Source: Sphingobacterium thalpophilum (lineage in GTDB: Bacteria > Bacteroidota > Bacteroidia > Sphingobacteriales > Sphingobacteriaceae). Taken from it: a DNA stretch of 64,000 nucleotides. The stretch spans positions 2,170,001 to 2,234,000 of the forward strand of contig NZ_CP151087.1 in the NCBI RefSeq assembly GCF_038396785.1, in the 5' to 3' direction. The translations under genes and the position numbers were made by a program. Positions 43,965 to 53,796 of the stretch are shown piece after piece. The stretch's first letter is position 1, and each line of letters opens with the position of its first letter. Below the pieces are notes generated by a model. It did no database searches, was not told the origin of the DNA, and was given only the letters and a program-made list of their open reading frames with translations.

Positions 43965-45329
43965 ATGGCTTTTATAAAGGCACATCAAATTCATTTCAAC
44001 TGGATGGCATGCAGGTAGAATCGCCTTCGGAAATCTTAGGTATGCCCGGCGAACAAGTGAGCCTCAAGGGTCGATTTTCGATGTTGGACGACAGCTATAA
44101 ATTATATGGCATGCTGGACAGAAGCCAGCAAATAGCCTATCAAATCGCTGCAGATGGTTCAAGTCTAACATTTAAAATCCCAGATGTAGAAGGCTCTCAG
44201 CATGGAAAAAAACTAAGAATAGAGCTACAGAAAAATTCAACAGTAGGGAGTTTCAACAGACAGCTAGTCCAAATCAGCTTATTGGGCAAGCTGATTCCTC
44301 CAGCCATAGAATCCTACAGTTTTACAGATCTGATACATTTTTATGGAGCCTGCTTACCCGGATCGGGAGGAAATGACAAATCATTCCAGATTATTATTGG
44401 CAACATCACAATCCCTTATACGCATGAAATTGCCATTAAAGATCTGAAAGGTCTAGTAGGGAAAAGCTTTAAAATAGGCTACAAAAATGGCCGGGACTCC
44501 GTGCTATTTGCAACAGATTACAGCATCCAGGCGCCCAATGCTGCTGACATATTTTTTGTCAATCCTGTAGCCCACCCGAATACCCACGCTATCGTCAATG
44601 GCTTTTCATTCTATTCATTCTTTGATATGTACCAAACAAAATATTATGTTGGAAAATATCAGGTTAATGAGATGGAGGTTAATGGAGATTATCCATCAGG
44701 AGCCATTTCAATACCGCTCAAGAATATCCCAGAAGGCCAATATAAATTGCATCTGGACAATGGATTTTTTAATATTGAAAGCACAAAAACGATACAGATC
44801 AAGAAATTTGACTGGACTGCCATTGATAAAAAGGAGGCCTATGTTGGCGACTACCTAACACTCACCGGAAATTTTATCAAAGGGTTTGAATACACGATTT
44901 ATGGAGACGATTTCTTTAAATTGCCAGTTGTATGCGCCGAAGACGGTAAATTAACTTTCCAGGTACAGACCTTCTTTGAGGAGACTGAATCGCTACATAT
45001 TGTATACAATGAACTGTCCGAAACCGGATGGCATTTGTACACGCATGAGAAGGCATTACCATTTAAAAGTTTAGGTATGACCTTCGATAGCTTATCCCCC
45101 AAAATGGGATTACCGGGCTCTATTGTGCAGCTCAAGGGAAAAGGAATTGGTTTGGCACATATGATCCGGGTTGGCGATACACAGGTGTATCCACTTGTAA
45201 AAAGCGTGGATGAAGTTACGATTGCCATTCCTGTTTTTCTCACAAAAGGTAAAGTGAGAATCTCCGCCTCAACCTGGCGTAACACTGTGCTATTATCACC
45301 GGACTACTTCGAAGTCCAATAATGTAATT

Positions 45330-47036
45330 ATGATGAAAAGTTTAATCCAACAGTTGCTAATATCCCTGGCAATAGTCACAACAACGTGGGCATGTAAGAA
45401 AACGGAAGAAGTCGTGGTCGTTCACACGCCCATGAAAGTGATTGCCAATGCTCCCACAGAAGTAAAGGATTCGCAAATCACCATGCATGGTGAAATAGAA
45501 AACACAAACGATGAAGAAATTTTAGATGTAGGCTTTATCTTATCCGAAATTACAAAAACCGGGAGTAGCTTATTACAGGAAATCTCGGCTGGTAAACAAA
45601 AACTGACAGCAGGCAAAACTGTAGATTTTACCTTAAACGTAAAAGAGCCTTTTGACCTAGATTTAATTTATCAGTATGTATTTTATGTCAAGACTGCCAA
45701 AGGTTTCTACAAAAGCCCGGCTGTTCGTTTTAATGTCGACAATATTAGCGTAACAGATACCAAACCTATCTTAGTTTACCTTGGAGAGACAATTATATTG
45801 AAAGGAAACTTTAAGCAATTTAAGGATAACTACTATTTAATTGCCAATAGTGATCCACAGCAACGGTTGGCATTTACACTAAAAGACAACAAGACAACAT
45901 TGGCGGTAACCCTGCCGAAAGGAGGATACTATCATGGAAATTCAGTGGGCATTACACTTCAGAAACCAATCAACGGCAGTCAATTTGTAAGTTCCAAACA
46001 ACTGATAGAAACAAAGATTGTTGCTAAAATCACAGAACCAAGTAAATACAGCTTTGCATATAATGAAGGTATCCAGATCAACGGTATTGGATTGCCCCAA
46101 TATAATGCGGATAACCTTTACCTTCTGATTAATGACCAACGCATACCATTTGCAAACTACCTACTGTTCAAACAATTAGTAGAACTAAAAAGCGGATCTT
46201 TCCGATTGGGATATACCAATGGTCGCGATAGTGTTTATCTAGCGAAAGAAATCCAGTTAGAGCAACCACTAGCAGATGATTTCGAATTAGCAACCACGCA
46301 AACGCATCCCGGCTGCAGGATAGAGACCAAAGGAATTAATTTTTATAAATATTTCGGTGATGAAATCAACAAGTTATTTATAGGCAGTTCGGCAGCGTCC
46401 GGTTTTATCGGAAGTAACGGATACAGTGCCCATGTCACTGTACCTAACAATCTACCGGAAGGAAAATACCCTATAACGTTGACAAGTGGCCTATCGACAG
46501 TGACCAGTAAGCAACATCTCGAAGTGAAGAAGTTACATTGGAATACGATCAATCAAAACACTTTTTTTACAGGTGATACTGCCCGCCTAACAGGAAACTT
46601 TTACAATACCGTCGGCTACAACCTAGAATTTGTGGGTGGCCCCATACTATATAGTTATGAGATGAAAAACGATCTTATTAATTTCAAAATACCGCAACTG
46701 ACTCCCGGCAAGTATAAAATAAAGACATTTTATTATGGATTCTACAATAGCGAAAAATACTATGCTCCTGAAGAGAAGACCATTGAAATTGAAATGCCTA
46801 TAATCACTGATTTCAGCCCACACACAGTTACCAGCGAATATGCTATCACGTTACAGGGCAAGGGCCTTTCTGACGACTTTAAATTTTACTTTGGAGACCA
46901 AGAAGTAAATGCTTTCATTTCAGATGCCGAAAATAAGCGGATAATCTATATCCCTATAAAACCTGGCAAATATAAGGTCTGGATGAGTACTAAATATGGA
47001 AAAGTTGAAGCAAAAACATTGTTGGAAATCAAATAA
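45330..47036 (+). CDS. IPT/TIG-type surface lipoprotein, the intact paralog
   Basis: The 568-aa protein has a lipoprotein signal (MMKSLIQQLLISLAIVTTTWACKK). A first module (about 30-140) contains the recurring FYVKTAKGFYKSPAVRF ending, a middle region has several beta-sandwich repeats (TIILKGNFKQFKDNY, ARLTGNFYNTVGY), and a C-terminal IPT/TIG-like domain reads DFSPHTVTSEYAITLQGKGL. It is probably anchored to the outer membrane. It lies 7 bp after paralog 2 and 9 bp before paralog 4. It is the only undamaged member of the four-gene operon. Ligand unknown. Confidence 0.78.
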   Translation: MMKSLIQQLLISLAIVTTTWACKKTEEVVVVHTPMKVIANAPTEVKDSQITMHGEIENTNDEEILDVGFILSEITKTGSSLLQEISAGKQKLTAGKTVDFTLNVKEPFDLDLIYQYVFYVKTAKGFYKSPAVRFNVDNISVTDTKPILVYLGETIILKGNFKQFKDNYYLIANSDPQQRLAFTLKDNKTTLAVTLPKGGYYHGNSVGITLQKPINGSQFVSSKQLIETKIVAKITEPSKYSFAYNEGIQINGIGLPQYNADNLYLLINDQRIPFANYLLFKQLVELKSGSFRLGYTNGRDSVYLAKEIQLEQPLADDFELATTQTHPGCRIETKGINFYKYFGDEINKLFIGSSAASGFIGSNGYSAHVTVPNNLPEGKYPITLTSGLSTVTSKQHLEVKKLHWNTINQNTFFTGDTARLTGNFYNTVGYNLEFVGGPILYSYEMKNDLINFKIPQLTPGKYKIKTFYYGFYNSEKYYAPEEKTIEIEMPIITDFSPHTVTSEYAITLQGKGLSDDFKFYFGDQEVNAFISDAENKRIIYIPIKPGKYKVWMSTKYGKVEAKTLLEIK

Positions 47037-47045
47037 CAAAAAATC

Positions 47046-48724
47046 ATGAAGCAGCAAATTATCAAATTGACTTTTACAATGCTTTTGTTTTTCGTTCTTG
47101 CATCGTGTAAGAAAGAGGAAAAGATAATTGATAAAACACCGATAACAATAGCGACCTTAGAAGCTGGCGATCTTAGAAACAACCATGCGATTTTATATGG
47201 CGAAATCCATTATCTAAATGATGAAGAGATACTGGACTACGGCTTTAAGATTGCATTGAGAGAAGAAACAACCTTCCGTACTATATCTTTGGGAAAACAG
47301 GCAAAAGTTGGTATCCTCAGTTATGACCTACAATCGACGTTTAAAATCGGTGAAGTCTATCGCTATATATTCTATGTAAAGACTGACCAGAATACATACG
47401 AGGGAAACCCCGTTCTCTTTACTGTAAATGATATCTGGGTAGATAATTCCAAACTCCAATATGCGAGTCCAGGCGACGTCATCACGATTAAAGGCCGTTT
47501 TAAGCAGGTGGATGATTCATTTAAGCTCTCCATCATTAGTAACTATTCTGGAGAAAATAGTGACGTTCCTTTTACTTTAGATAAGGAAAAAGAATCGCTA
47601 ACGTTTACTATGTCGACGAAGAATGTATACCATGGGGAAGATGCTCGCGTGGTGTTATCAAAAAAAATAGATTATCAGAGTCTTCAGCAATATTTATTGA
47701 GTTATAAAATTGCAGCGCGGTTGTTGCCACCAAGTCCAGGCACCCATTATTATACAGATCCAATTAAGCTGAATGCGATCGGCTTATCGCCCCACAGATC
47801 TCACGACTTTAAAATTATCTTAGGTGATAAAGTCTACGATATGAAGATAATTATTACGCACCCTACATACCACTTAATGGACATTCCTATAAATTAGGCT
47901 ACATCTGGGGGCAGGATACGGTTTATCTCAAAGAAACATGGGACCTCGAGGTTCCCAATATAAAAACAGCAACGCTGAAGTATAAAATAGTGCACCCTTT
48001 TGGGCATACGGAACTTGAAGGCCTTGATTTCTTTAAATATCTGGTCAATAGCACGTATAAATTAGCGATAGGAAAGTATCAGGGAGAGCTTGCCATGACC
48101 AATTTTGAAAAAGATATTCCAGTACATGTTGGCGATATTCCGGAAGGAAAATATCCGATAGCGATCAATAGCAATGTATATGGCGATCTGAAAATCAACG
48201 ACCAGTTGACCGTTCAAAATCTTCGTATTACGGCTGTAGACCCAGGGACAGGGTATTATGAGGACCCTATCCGGATAAAGGGAAATTTCCTACCCAACCA
48301 GGAGTATGTTATCAAACTGGGTGAATTTGAGATATATTATGGCCTACCAAAAAATGGTGAGCTCGAATTTCCATGTTCATTTACACTTGTAAAAGGAGAT
48401 AACAACATTCAAATCGGCTATGCAAAGTATGGCGGCAGTTTTTTTGAGGTGGACCGTAAAGTCATAAAGGTAAACGGATTAAGTATAGACAGCTTCTATC
48501 CGACCAAAGGTGCTCCTGGAGATATTGTTAAGTTAAAGGTACGAGGTGCCAAGACAAATTATTATCGGATTGAGGTCGGCGGAGTTGAGGTTAGCCCAAT
48601 ATCGGTCAAACCTGGAGAAATGGAATTTATGGTGCCAACAGTCAACCGAAGGGGAAAAACAAAAATAAGAATTCTGATTAATAGTCAAACCTTTGAATCA
48701 AACGACTATTTCGAAGTTCTATAG
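47046..48724 (+). pseudogene. IPT/TIG-type lipoprotein paralog 3 of the broken set, frameshifted
   Basis: It starts with a lipoprotein signal (LTFTMLLFFVLASCKK) and runs in frame to a TAG at 47895. The paralog-like sequence resumes one frame over (NGHSYKLGYIWGQDTVYL) and continues to 48724, ending in a TIG-like domain (FYPTKGAPGDIVKLKV). The shift point is near 47870-47880, where CACTTAATGG appears to lack one A relative to the expected codons. Without the shift it would be about 560 aa. Confidence 0.8.
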
Positions 48725-48916
48725 CATCATTAAAACAATGCGTAATATGAATATGTCCTTAGCATTAGTTTAGGATTAACAAATAGGAAAATGAAGTGTC
48801 TAGCAGAAACGGATAGGATATCAAAAAATAATCCGACTTCATAATGTAATACCGCTACAGCTGCGAAAGAATTATTATGATAAAATGGGATATAGTAGGT
48901 ATGCTTTTGTTAATAG

Positions 48917-49422
48917 ATGTACGACAAATCCAAATGTGAAATGGAACTCTTTGATAAAACTTTAGATTTAAGCCATAGGAGAAGAAGACTTTTTTTACTG
49001 TTTTTTGCCATTGCACTGTTAACAATCCATGTCAATTGTTCCGGTCAGCCGAGTCAACACGACACTGCTATTGACTCAATTAGAATTATAGCAAAGAATG
49101 CTGATAAATCCCAGGTATTCCCTAAAAGAATAACGCTTGGAAGTCCTGTTTCCAAGGAAATAGGATTATTGAAAAAAGTAGTTTAATCGATAAGGATGGA
49201 AAAGTTAATCAACTGGACGCTTATTTGGAATACTCAATTCCGGAGAAACAATCTATTCGCATAGAAGATGTGGTATTAAAATCCTTTTTACAATCTTTAA
49301 AGATTGATCTTATCAACAATTATTCATTTTTTATTCCAGCTCAGAATAAAGATAAAAATCAAGTGAGCGCATACTTTTTAACCCGATTAAATATTGGATT
49401 ACCTTATCGAAATTTTAAATAA
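48917..49422 (+). pseudogene. Hypothetical membrane-anchored protein, frameshifted at an A-run
   Basis: The first frame, 89 aa (RRRLFLLFFAIALLTIHVNC, then SQHDTAIDSIRIIAKNADKS), stops at 49186. The next frame continues the sequence (SSLIDKDGKVNQLDAYLEYS...) to 49422. The switch lies in the AAAAAA run near 49175-49180. A one-base slip in the run explains it, whether a real mutation or a sequencing error. The combined protein would be about 168 aa with one membrane segment, family unknown. Confidence 0.6.
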
Positions 49423-49448
49423 CGAAACAAAAGGATAAATCCGAAAAA

Positions 49449-49468
49449 ACCACATCGCTCGACGTGGC
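49449..49468 (-). terminator. Terminator of NTF2-like gene copy 4
   Basis: CCAC..GTGG with the same loop type (ATCGCTCGAC) as the other copies and AAAAAA on the left. Confidence 0.65.
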
Positions 49469-49500
49469 TTCACAACATATATATTTATAGGGAATAAGCA

Positions 49501-49947
49501 TTATTGGTAGGAATGAATTGACCTGGACACCTTCCAATCGCCATTCTCGTAAACCAAAGTCACGAGGTCTGTCATGCTAAAGCTGTCAAATTTCAATGCA
49601 ATTTTTGCAATCATATAATCTACTGATTTTTCTACGATCTTGATATTTACTTTGCAATTTAGCTTTTCTCCGTGTTGATTTTTCAACGATTTAATCACAG
49701 CGCTACGACCATAGGTCAATATGCTGTTAGCCTGTATCTTTTGGTTGAAATCGTCCGTAAACAACTGCTCCACGCCTACCGATTCCCCCTTGGTGGTGAC
49801 TGCAAGATAGTGATCCAGTGCTAAGCCTGCCGTGGAAAGGTTAATGTTTGTCTTTTCTGATTTGTCTCCCCATCTTTCAGCTGCCATGGTGAATGTGGAC
49901 AAGGCGATTAAAGCTATTGCAGTGCAATTTCTTACGAATGATTTCAT
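49501..49947 (-). CDS. Secreted NTF2-like small protein, copy 4 (diverged)
   Basis: This 148-aa copy of the same length and layout as copies 1-3 is clearly the most changed (MKSFVRNCTAIALIALSTFTMAA leader; AERWGDKSEKTNINLSTAGLALDHY). The conserved skeleton GESVGVEQLF, FNQKIQA, GEKLNCKV and WKVSRSIHSY is kept. Its promoter box and upstream element are also more diverged. An older duplicate at a distant site. Confidence 0.8.
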   Translation of the reverse strand: MKSFVRNCTAIALIALSTFTMAAERWGDKSEKTNINLSTAGLALDHYLAVTTKGESVGVEQLFTDDFNQKIQANSILTYGRSAVIKSLKNQHGEKLNCKVNIKIVEKSVDYMIAKIALKFDSFSMTDLVTLVYENGDWKVSRSIHSYQ

Positions 49948-50020
49948 GATATCTTTATTTTATTGTGTTAGTTATCGTGTTTCTACTTGTGGGTCCAAAA
50001 CTTCTGTTTAATATGCATTT

Positions 50021-50070
50021 ACCCCATGGTCTTTAGACCAGTGATCGAAGAAACTCGGTGAATTGTCATT
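50021..50070 (-). promoter_or_regulatory. Conserved upstream element, NTF2-like copy 4
   Basis: The core blocks ATTCACCGAGTTTC and CTGGTCTAAAGACCATGG are kept; the CCTCCCCATT block is lost. The remainder of the 534-bp gap up to 50367 holds no gene I can support. Confidence 0.6.
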
Positions 50071-50367
50071 TACCTACAAGAGATTTCGATCCGGAAGCAT
50101 GCCAAAGAAATTTAGGACACATTTCGACAACCACATGCCAAACATTATACCAGTTGGACCAAAGCGTACACTTATGCTTTCTGGGCCTTAAAATGGCCTT
50201 TTATTAATCTTCTTTTAAAAAGCAAATGTGCGCTTGCGAACAGTTTAGAAACGTATTGTCCGCATCCGTACAATGGATAAAGCGTTAAATAGAGACCATA
50301 TCAATTATGCACACACGGTATTTACAGAAGCAAAAAAGGAATGAGAAGGAAGGAATAACAAACATAA

Positions 50368-50393
50368 AAAAGCCCGAGAACAATCGGGCTTTT
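50368..50393 (-). terminator. Terminator downstream of the TPR protein gene
   Basis: AAAAGCCCGA/TCGGGCTTTT, a perfect 10-bp stem with AAAA on the left and TTTT on the right. It lies about 90 bp beyond the stop of the reverse-strand TPR gene. Confidence 0.82.
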
Positions 50394-50481
50394 CCAAACG
50401 GCAAGTGCTACAAGGCCATTGCTATTCGGTATAAATGGACAAACATCCTCAAATCTGTCTTACGGACAAATCTACAACGTG

Positions 50482-53016
50482 TTACTTCAGTTTCTGTAAG
50501 CGTTCTTTCGCTGCAGGCACGATATCATCATTTTTGTCATAATTGTCAATCACACTTTTCAAGGTACTCTTCGCCTGGAAAGCATTGCCTTTGCGCGCAT
50601 AGGCATCAGCAAGTACCAGGAAGCTCTTGGCAACCCAGTATTCTTGCGCTTCCCTATTGTTAATCACATCAAAGGCTGTTTCCAGCGCCTTATCATATTC
50701 CTTGTTATCGTACTGCAAAAGCGCTACGCGATACCGTGCTTCTGCGCCGATAGCCGATTGACTCTTCAGCGCAGCCAGGTTGAATTCTTTCATGGCAGAC
50801 GCTACATTTTTTTCTTTCAACAAAGCTTTTCCACTGTACAAATGCGCTTTCGCTATTTCCTCCTCGGTTGCCCCGTTGTAATTTTTGACCAGACTCACAT
50901 ACTTAGCCATTTGCTCCATATCGCCGAGTTCGAAGTAACACACCATCAGGTTCGTTACCGCATAGCCATAGTTCTTTTTATATTCTTCGTTGAGCTCCAA
51001 TTTTTTGAGGTGCACAATGGCTTCATTGTATTCTTTAAGATCCAGATATAGCGCAGCAACCGTCAGCAAGGTATTCTCTGAATATTTGCTCGTCCAGTCG
51101 TTCAATATGATATTTAGATCGTGTAATGCTTCCTGCGGATGCCCGGTGCGGTACGAACTCACCCCACGGATATAACGGGCGAATTTTTCTTGTCTGGGTT
51201 TTGGAAATTTATCAAAATAGGCGTTGATCGCTTCTACAGCCGCTCCGTATTCTCCCCTGGCGAATAGCGATTGCGCGGCCTGGAAAGCCATGTTATCTAG
51301 CTCTGCGGGACTCAGATTACTGACATTGGTACCGACAGCATAACGGATATAGCTTGAAGCATCCCCTTGATCGAGGAAGATGTTTTCAATGAAACGCATC
51401 GCCTGCTCCGCCTCGGCAGTTCGGGTGTATTTCTCCACCACCTTCTGGAAAGTCGCTTTCGCCGCTTCGGGCTCATCATTGTTGTACTGCACGAGTCCTA
51501 TGGTCATTAAGGCGCGGGGAATATAACTACTGCGAGGGTACTTTTCGACCATTGCCTGTAACCCTTCGATCGCACGGCTATAATCACCCATCGTGAAATA
51601 AGTATAGGGAATTTCAAAGGCCGCATCATCTGCATAGTTCGAAGATGGAAATTGTTTCAACACCGACCGCAGCGTACTGAGCTTGGTTTCATTGTCGCCT
51701 TGCAGACCAAATAAAACACCACGCTGGAAGAAGGCATAATCCTGATTGGGCGCTTTGCTGTTGATCAGCTGATCGTAGTATTTGTTGGCCCGGCCGTAAT
51801 CGCGCAGACACAGATACGAATCGCCCAGACGTGCAATGACATCATAGCGTATATTTTGATCCACCGCATTTCCTCCAGCAGTCAGAAAGCGTTCAAAATA
51901 ATTGGCTGCCAACTCAAAACGGTTGTTTCGGTAGGCCGCATAGGCCAGCCCATAATTTGCATAATTATACAGGTCGCTATTCCGAGCGACGGGCAGGCTT
52001 AGAAATTGGGAGAAGTTTTCTACGGCTTCACCAAATTTGCGCACTTCATACATGGCCTCTGCTTTCCAATAGGTCGCAAGAGCGGCCATTTCAGCATTGA
52101 CCGGAAACTTTTCAGATCGCATAAACATGGATATGCTATTTTCGAAAGCACGCTCGTTATAAAACTCCAGTCCGCGGTAGTAGGTGACCTTTTGATAGAT
52201 CGCATTGACTTCCCGACCGCGCTCTTTTAGCGATTCCAGCATACTAACACCGGCATGGAAGTTGGTCGTCCCACGTAGGATTTCAGCGGATAGTGTTTCG
52301 GCACTTTCCTTTCTTTTTGAACCCGGATCGACAGGTTGCGCTTCCTGCTCGATATATTTCTCGAGGACTTTTTGTGCCGCTTGGGTGGAGTCCATTGCAA
52401 ACAAGATTTTAGCATAGTTAAATAGCGCATCGGCTTTCACTTGCTGGTCTAAATCCAGTTTTGTCGCTTTGACAAAAGCATTTCGTGCAGCTTGCTTATC
52501 GCCAGTCTCCAGAGCGATATGGCCTAAGGTCATGATGGCCCCTTGATAAAAGGCATCCGAAGGTTTTATGGCCTCCAACATACCGCTCGCTCTTTTGTAT
52601 TCGCCGGCTCCGTAAGCCAGATAGCTGATGCGATAATTATCGATATTACTTTGCGAAGCGTCTGGATGCCGTTGCATCAATTCGTGGTAATAGGCCTGTT
52701 TATATTTTTGCTGTGCTAAATAGGTGGCAGTGGCAATCTGGCGCAATTCGGTTTCAATAGCATCGCGGTTGATAAGCGTCATATCCGGGCTGCGGCGCAC
52801 CTTAACGGCATCAGCCAGCATGGGCCGGTAATCGCGTACGACATCAATGGAATCCATGGTTTGAACCTCTCCGCCGCCACCTTGCACACTATGTTGCTGT
52901 TGCTGTTGTTTCTCTTTCTTTTCTTTCTGTTGTTTCCCCACTTCCTGCGCATAACCTGTAAGCAGTAAAGCCGAAAGCGTTCCTGTAAAAAGGTATTTAA
53001 GATAGTTGTAGCTCAT
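50482..53016 (-). CDS. Periplasmic tetratricopeptide-repeat protein
   Basis: From the ATG at 53016 (MSYNYLKYLFTGTLSALLLTGYAQ) the protein is about 844 aa with a signal peptide; longer starts at 53034 and 53094 are possible. A Gln/Lys-rich linker (KEKKEKQQQQQHS) is followed by about 18-20 TPR units through to the C-terminus (for example FFQRGVLFGLQGDNETKLS, AALYLDLKEYNEAIVHLKKL). Such long TPR proteins of Bacteroidetes often act as assembly or envelope scaffolds. No enzyme domain is visible. It is monocistronic. Confidence 0.85.
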   Translation of the reverse strand: MSYNYLKYLFTGTLSALLLTGYAQEVGKQQKEKKEKQQQQQHSVQGGGGEVQTMDSIDVVRDYRPMLADAVKVRRSPDMTLINRDAIETELRQIATATYLAQQKYKQAYYHELMQRHPDASQSNIDNYRISYLAYGAGEYKRASGMLEAIKPSDAFYQGAIMTLGHIALETGDKQAARNAFVKATKLDLDQQVKADALFNYAKILFAMDSTQAAQKVLEKYIEQEAQPVDPGSKRKESAETLSAEILRGTTNFHAGVSMLESLKERGREVNAIYQKVTYYRGLEFYNERAFENSISMFMRSEKFPVNAEMAALATYWKAEAMYEVRKFGEAVENFSQFLSLPVARNSDLYNYANYGLAYAAYRNNRFELAANYFERFLTAGGNAVDQNIRYDVIARLGDSYLCLRDYGRANKYYDQLINSKAPNQDYAFFQRGVLFGLQGDNETKLSTLRSVLKQFPSSNYADDAAFEIPYTYFTMGDYSRAIEGLQAMVEKYPRSSYIPRALMTIGLVQYNNDEPEAAKATFQKVVEKYTRTAEAEQAMRFIENIFLDQGDASSYIRYAVGTNVSNLSPAELDNMAFQAAQSLFARGEYGAAVEAINAYFDKFPKPRQEKFARYIRGVSSYRTGHPQEALHDLNIILNDWTSKYSENTLLTVAALYLDLKEYNEAIVHLKKLELNEEYKKNYGYAVTNLMVCYFELGDMEQMAKYVSLVKNYNGATEEEIAKAHLYSGKALLKEKNVASAMKEFNLAALKSQSAIGAEARYRVALLQYDNKEYDKALETAFDVINNREAQEYWVAKSFLVLADAYARKGNAFQAKSTLKSVIDNYDKNDDIVPAAKERLQKLK

Positions 53017-53541
53017 TCTTTCTTTCAATATCATTGTTCGTCCGTATTTCTGAGTTTTTCCAAACGTTCTTACGCCAAGGAGGCTGTAGTGCAATATTTA
53101 TCTAAACAAATAGCCAAAACTAAAGAATTCTAGCCACATTCAGTAAATTATCAGCCTGAAAACAGAAGCATTAGGTAATTTTTACCTTACCGTTGTTTGA
53201 TTTTTACGATTTAGAATAACATAAGCTATTCCCAATGCGTCCTCGGCAACCGAGTTGATTACAATAATGAAGCCACTTTCTATAAATTCAAGAGATAATC
53301 GCATGGGCGACCTCAACGGCCAATACTGCCCGCATCTTGGCCTAGACGTACATTTTTTCTACTTCTAAAAAATAGTTCTTTGATCGGAATAAAGATCTGA
53401 GGCAGGGAAAAAAATCAGTAAAAAAGCGAGTGTTTAATAGGGCCATTTCAATAGGTGCTTATTTTTCCAATAGGATAAATAAAAAACATATTCTTATTAT
53501 TAATGACAATATATTATATTTAGGTATATAAATATAAACAT
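53017..53541. other. Intergenic region between divergent genes, no gene seen
   Basis: It holds the promoter side of the TPR gene and an AT-rich stretch leading to the 53542 start (TATATTTAGG near 53514, an imperfect -7 box). I see no further structure that I can defend. Confidence 0.4.
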
Positions 53542-53796
53542 ATGTTTAAACCATTTCTTATTCTCTTCCTAATTTTCATTTCCTGCCACGTGAAAGCTCA
53601 AAAAAGCAGTTCTTATTTTTATTTAAAGAATACCGCAGATAGTTTAATTTTTGAAAAGAAGACACCTGAAGCTTATTTGTTATATCGAAAAATGGTCAAG
53701 ATTAGTGATATAGATCCGTTTATTGATATAGAATTGGTAAAATTAGCACTAAAAGTAAAAGACAGTAAAACAGCGGAAAAATATTTAAAGCAATCT

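Larger units (their letters stand above)
42608..45322 (+). pseudogene. IPT/TIG-type lipoprotein paralog 2, disrupted by an IS1595-like element
   Basis: The N-terminal part starts at 42608 with a lipoprotein signal (LILFCLFISCKK) and is cut at codon VKTKNGF by the IS (42998-43964). Removing the IS and one 8-bp target copy joins TTT directly to TATAAAGGC and the frame continues to 45322 without a stop, giving about 580 aa. The C-terminal TIG-like domain (LSPKMGLPGSIVQLKGKGI) is intact. The frame from the ATG at 44009 alone lacks any export signal. Confidence 0.88.
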
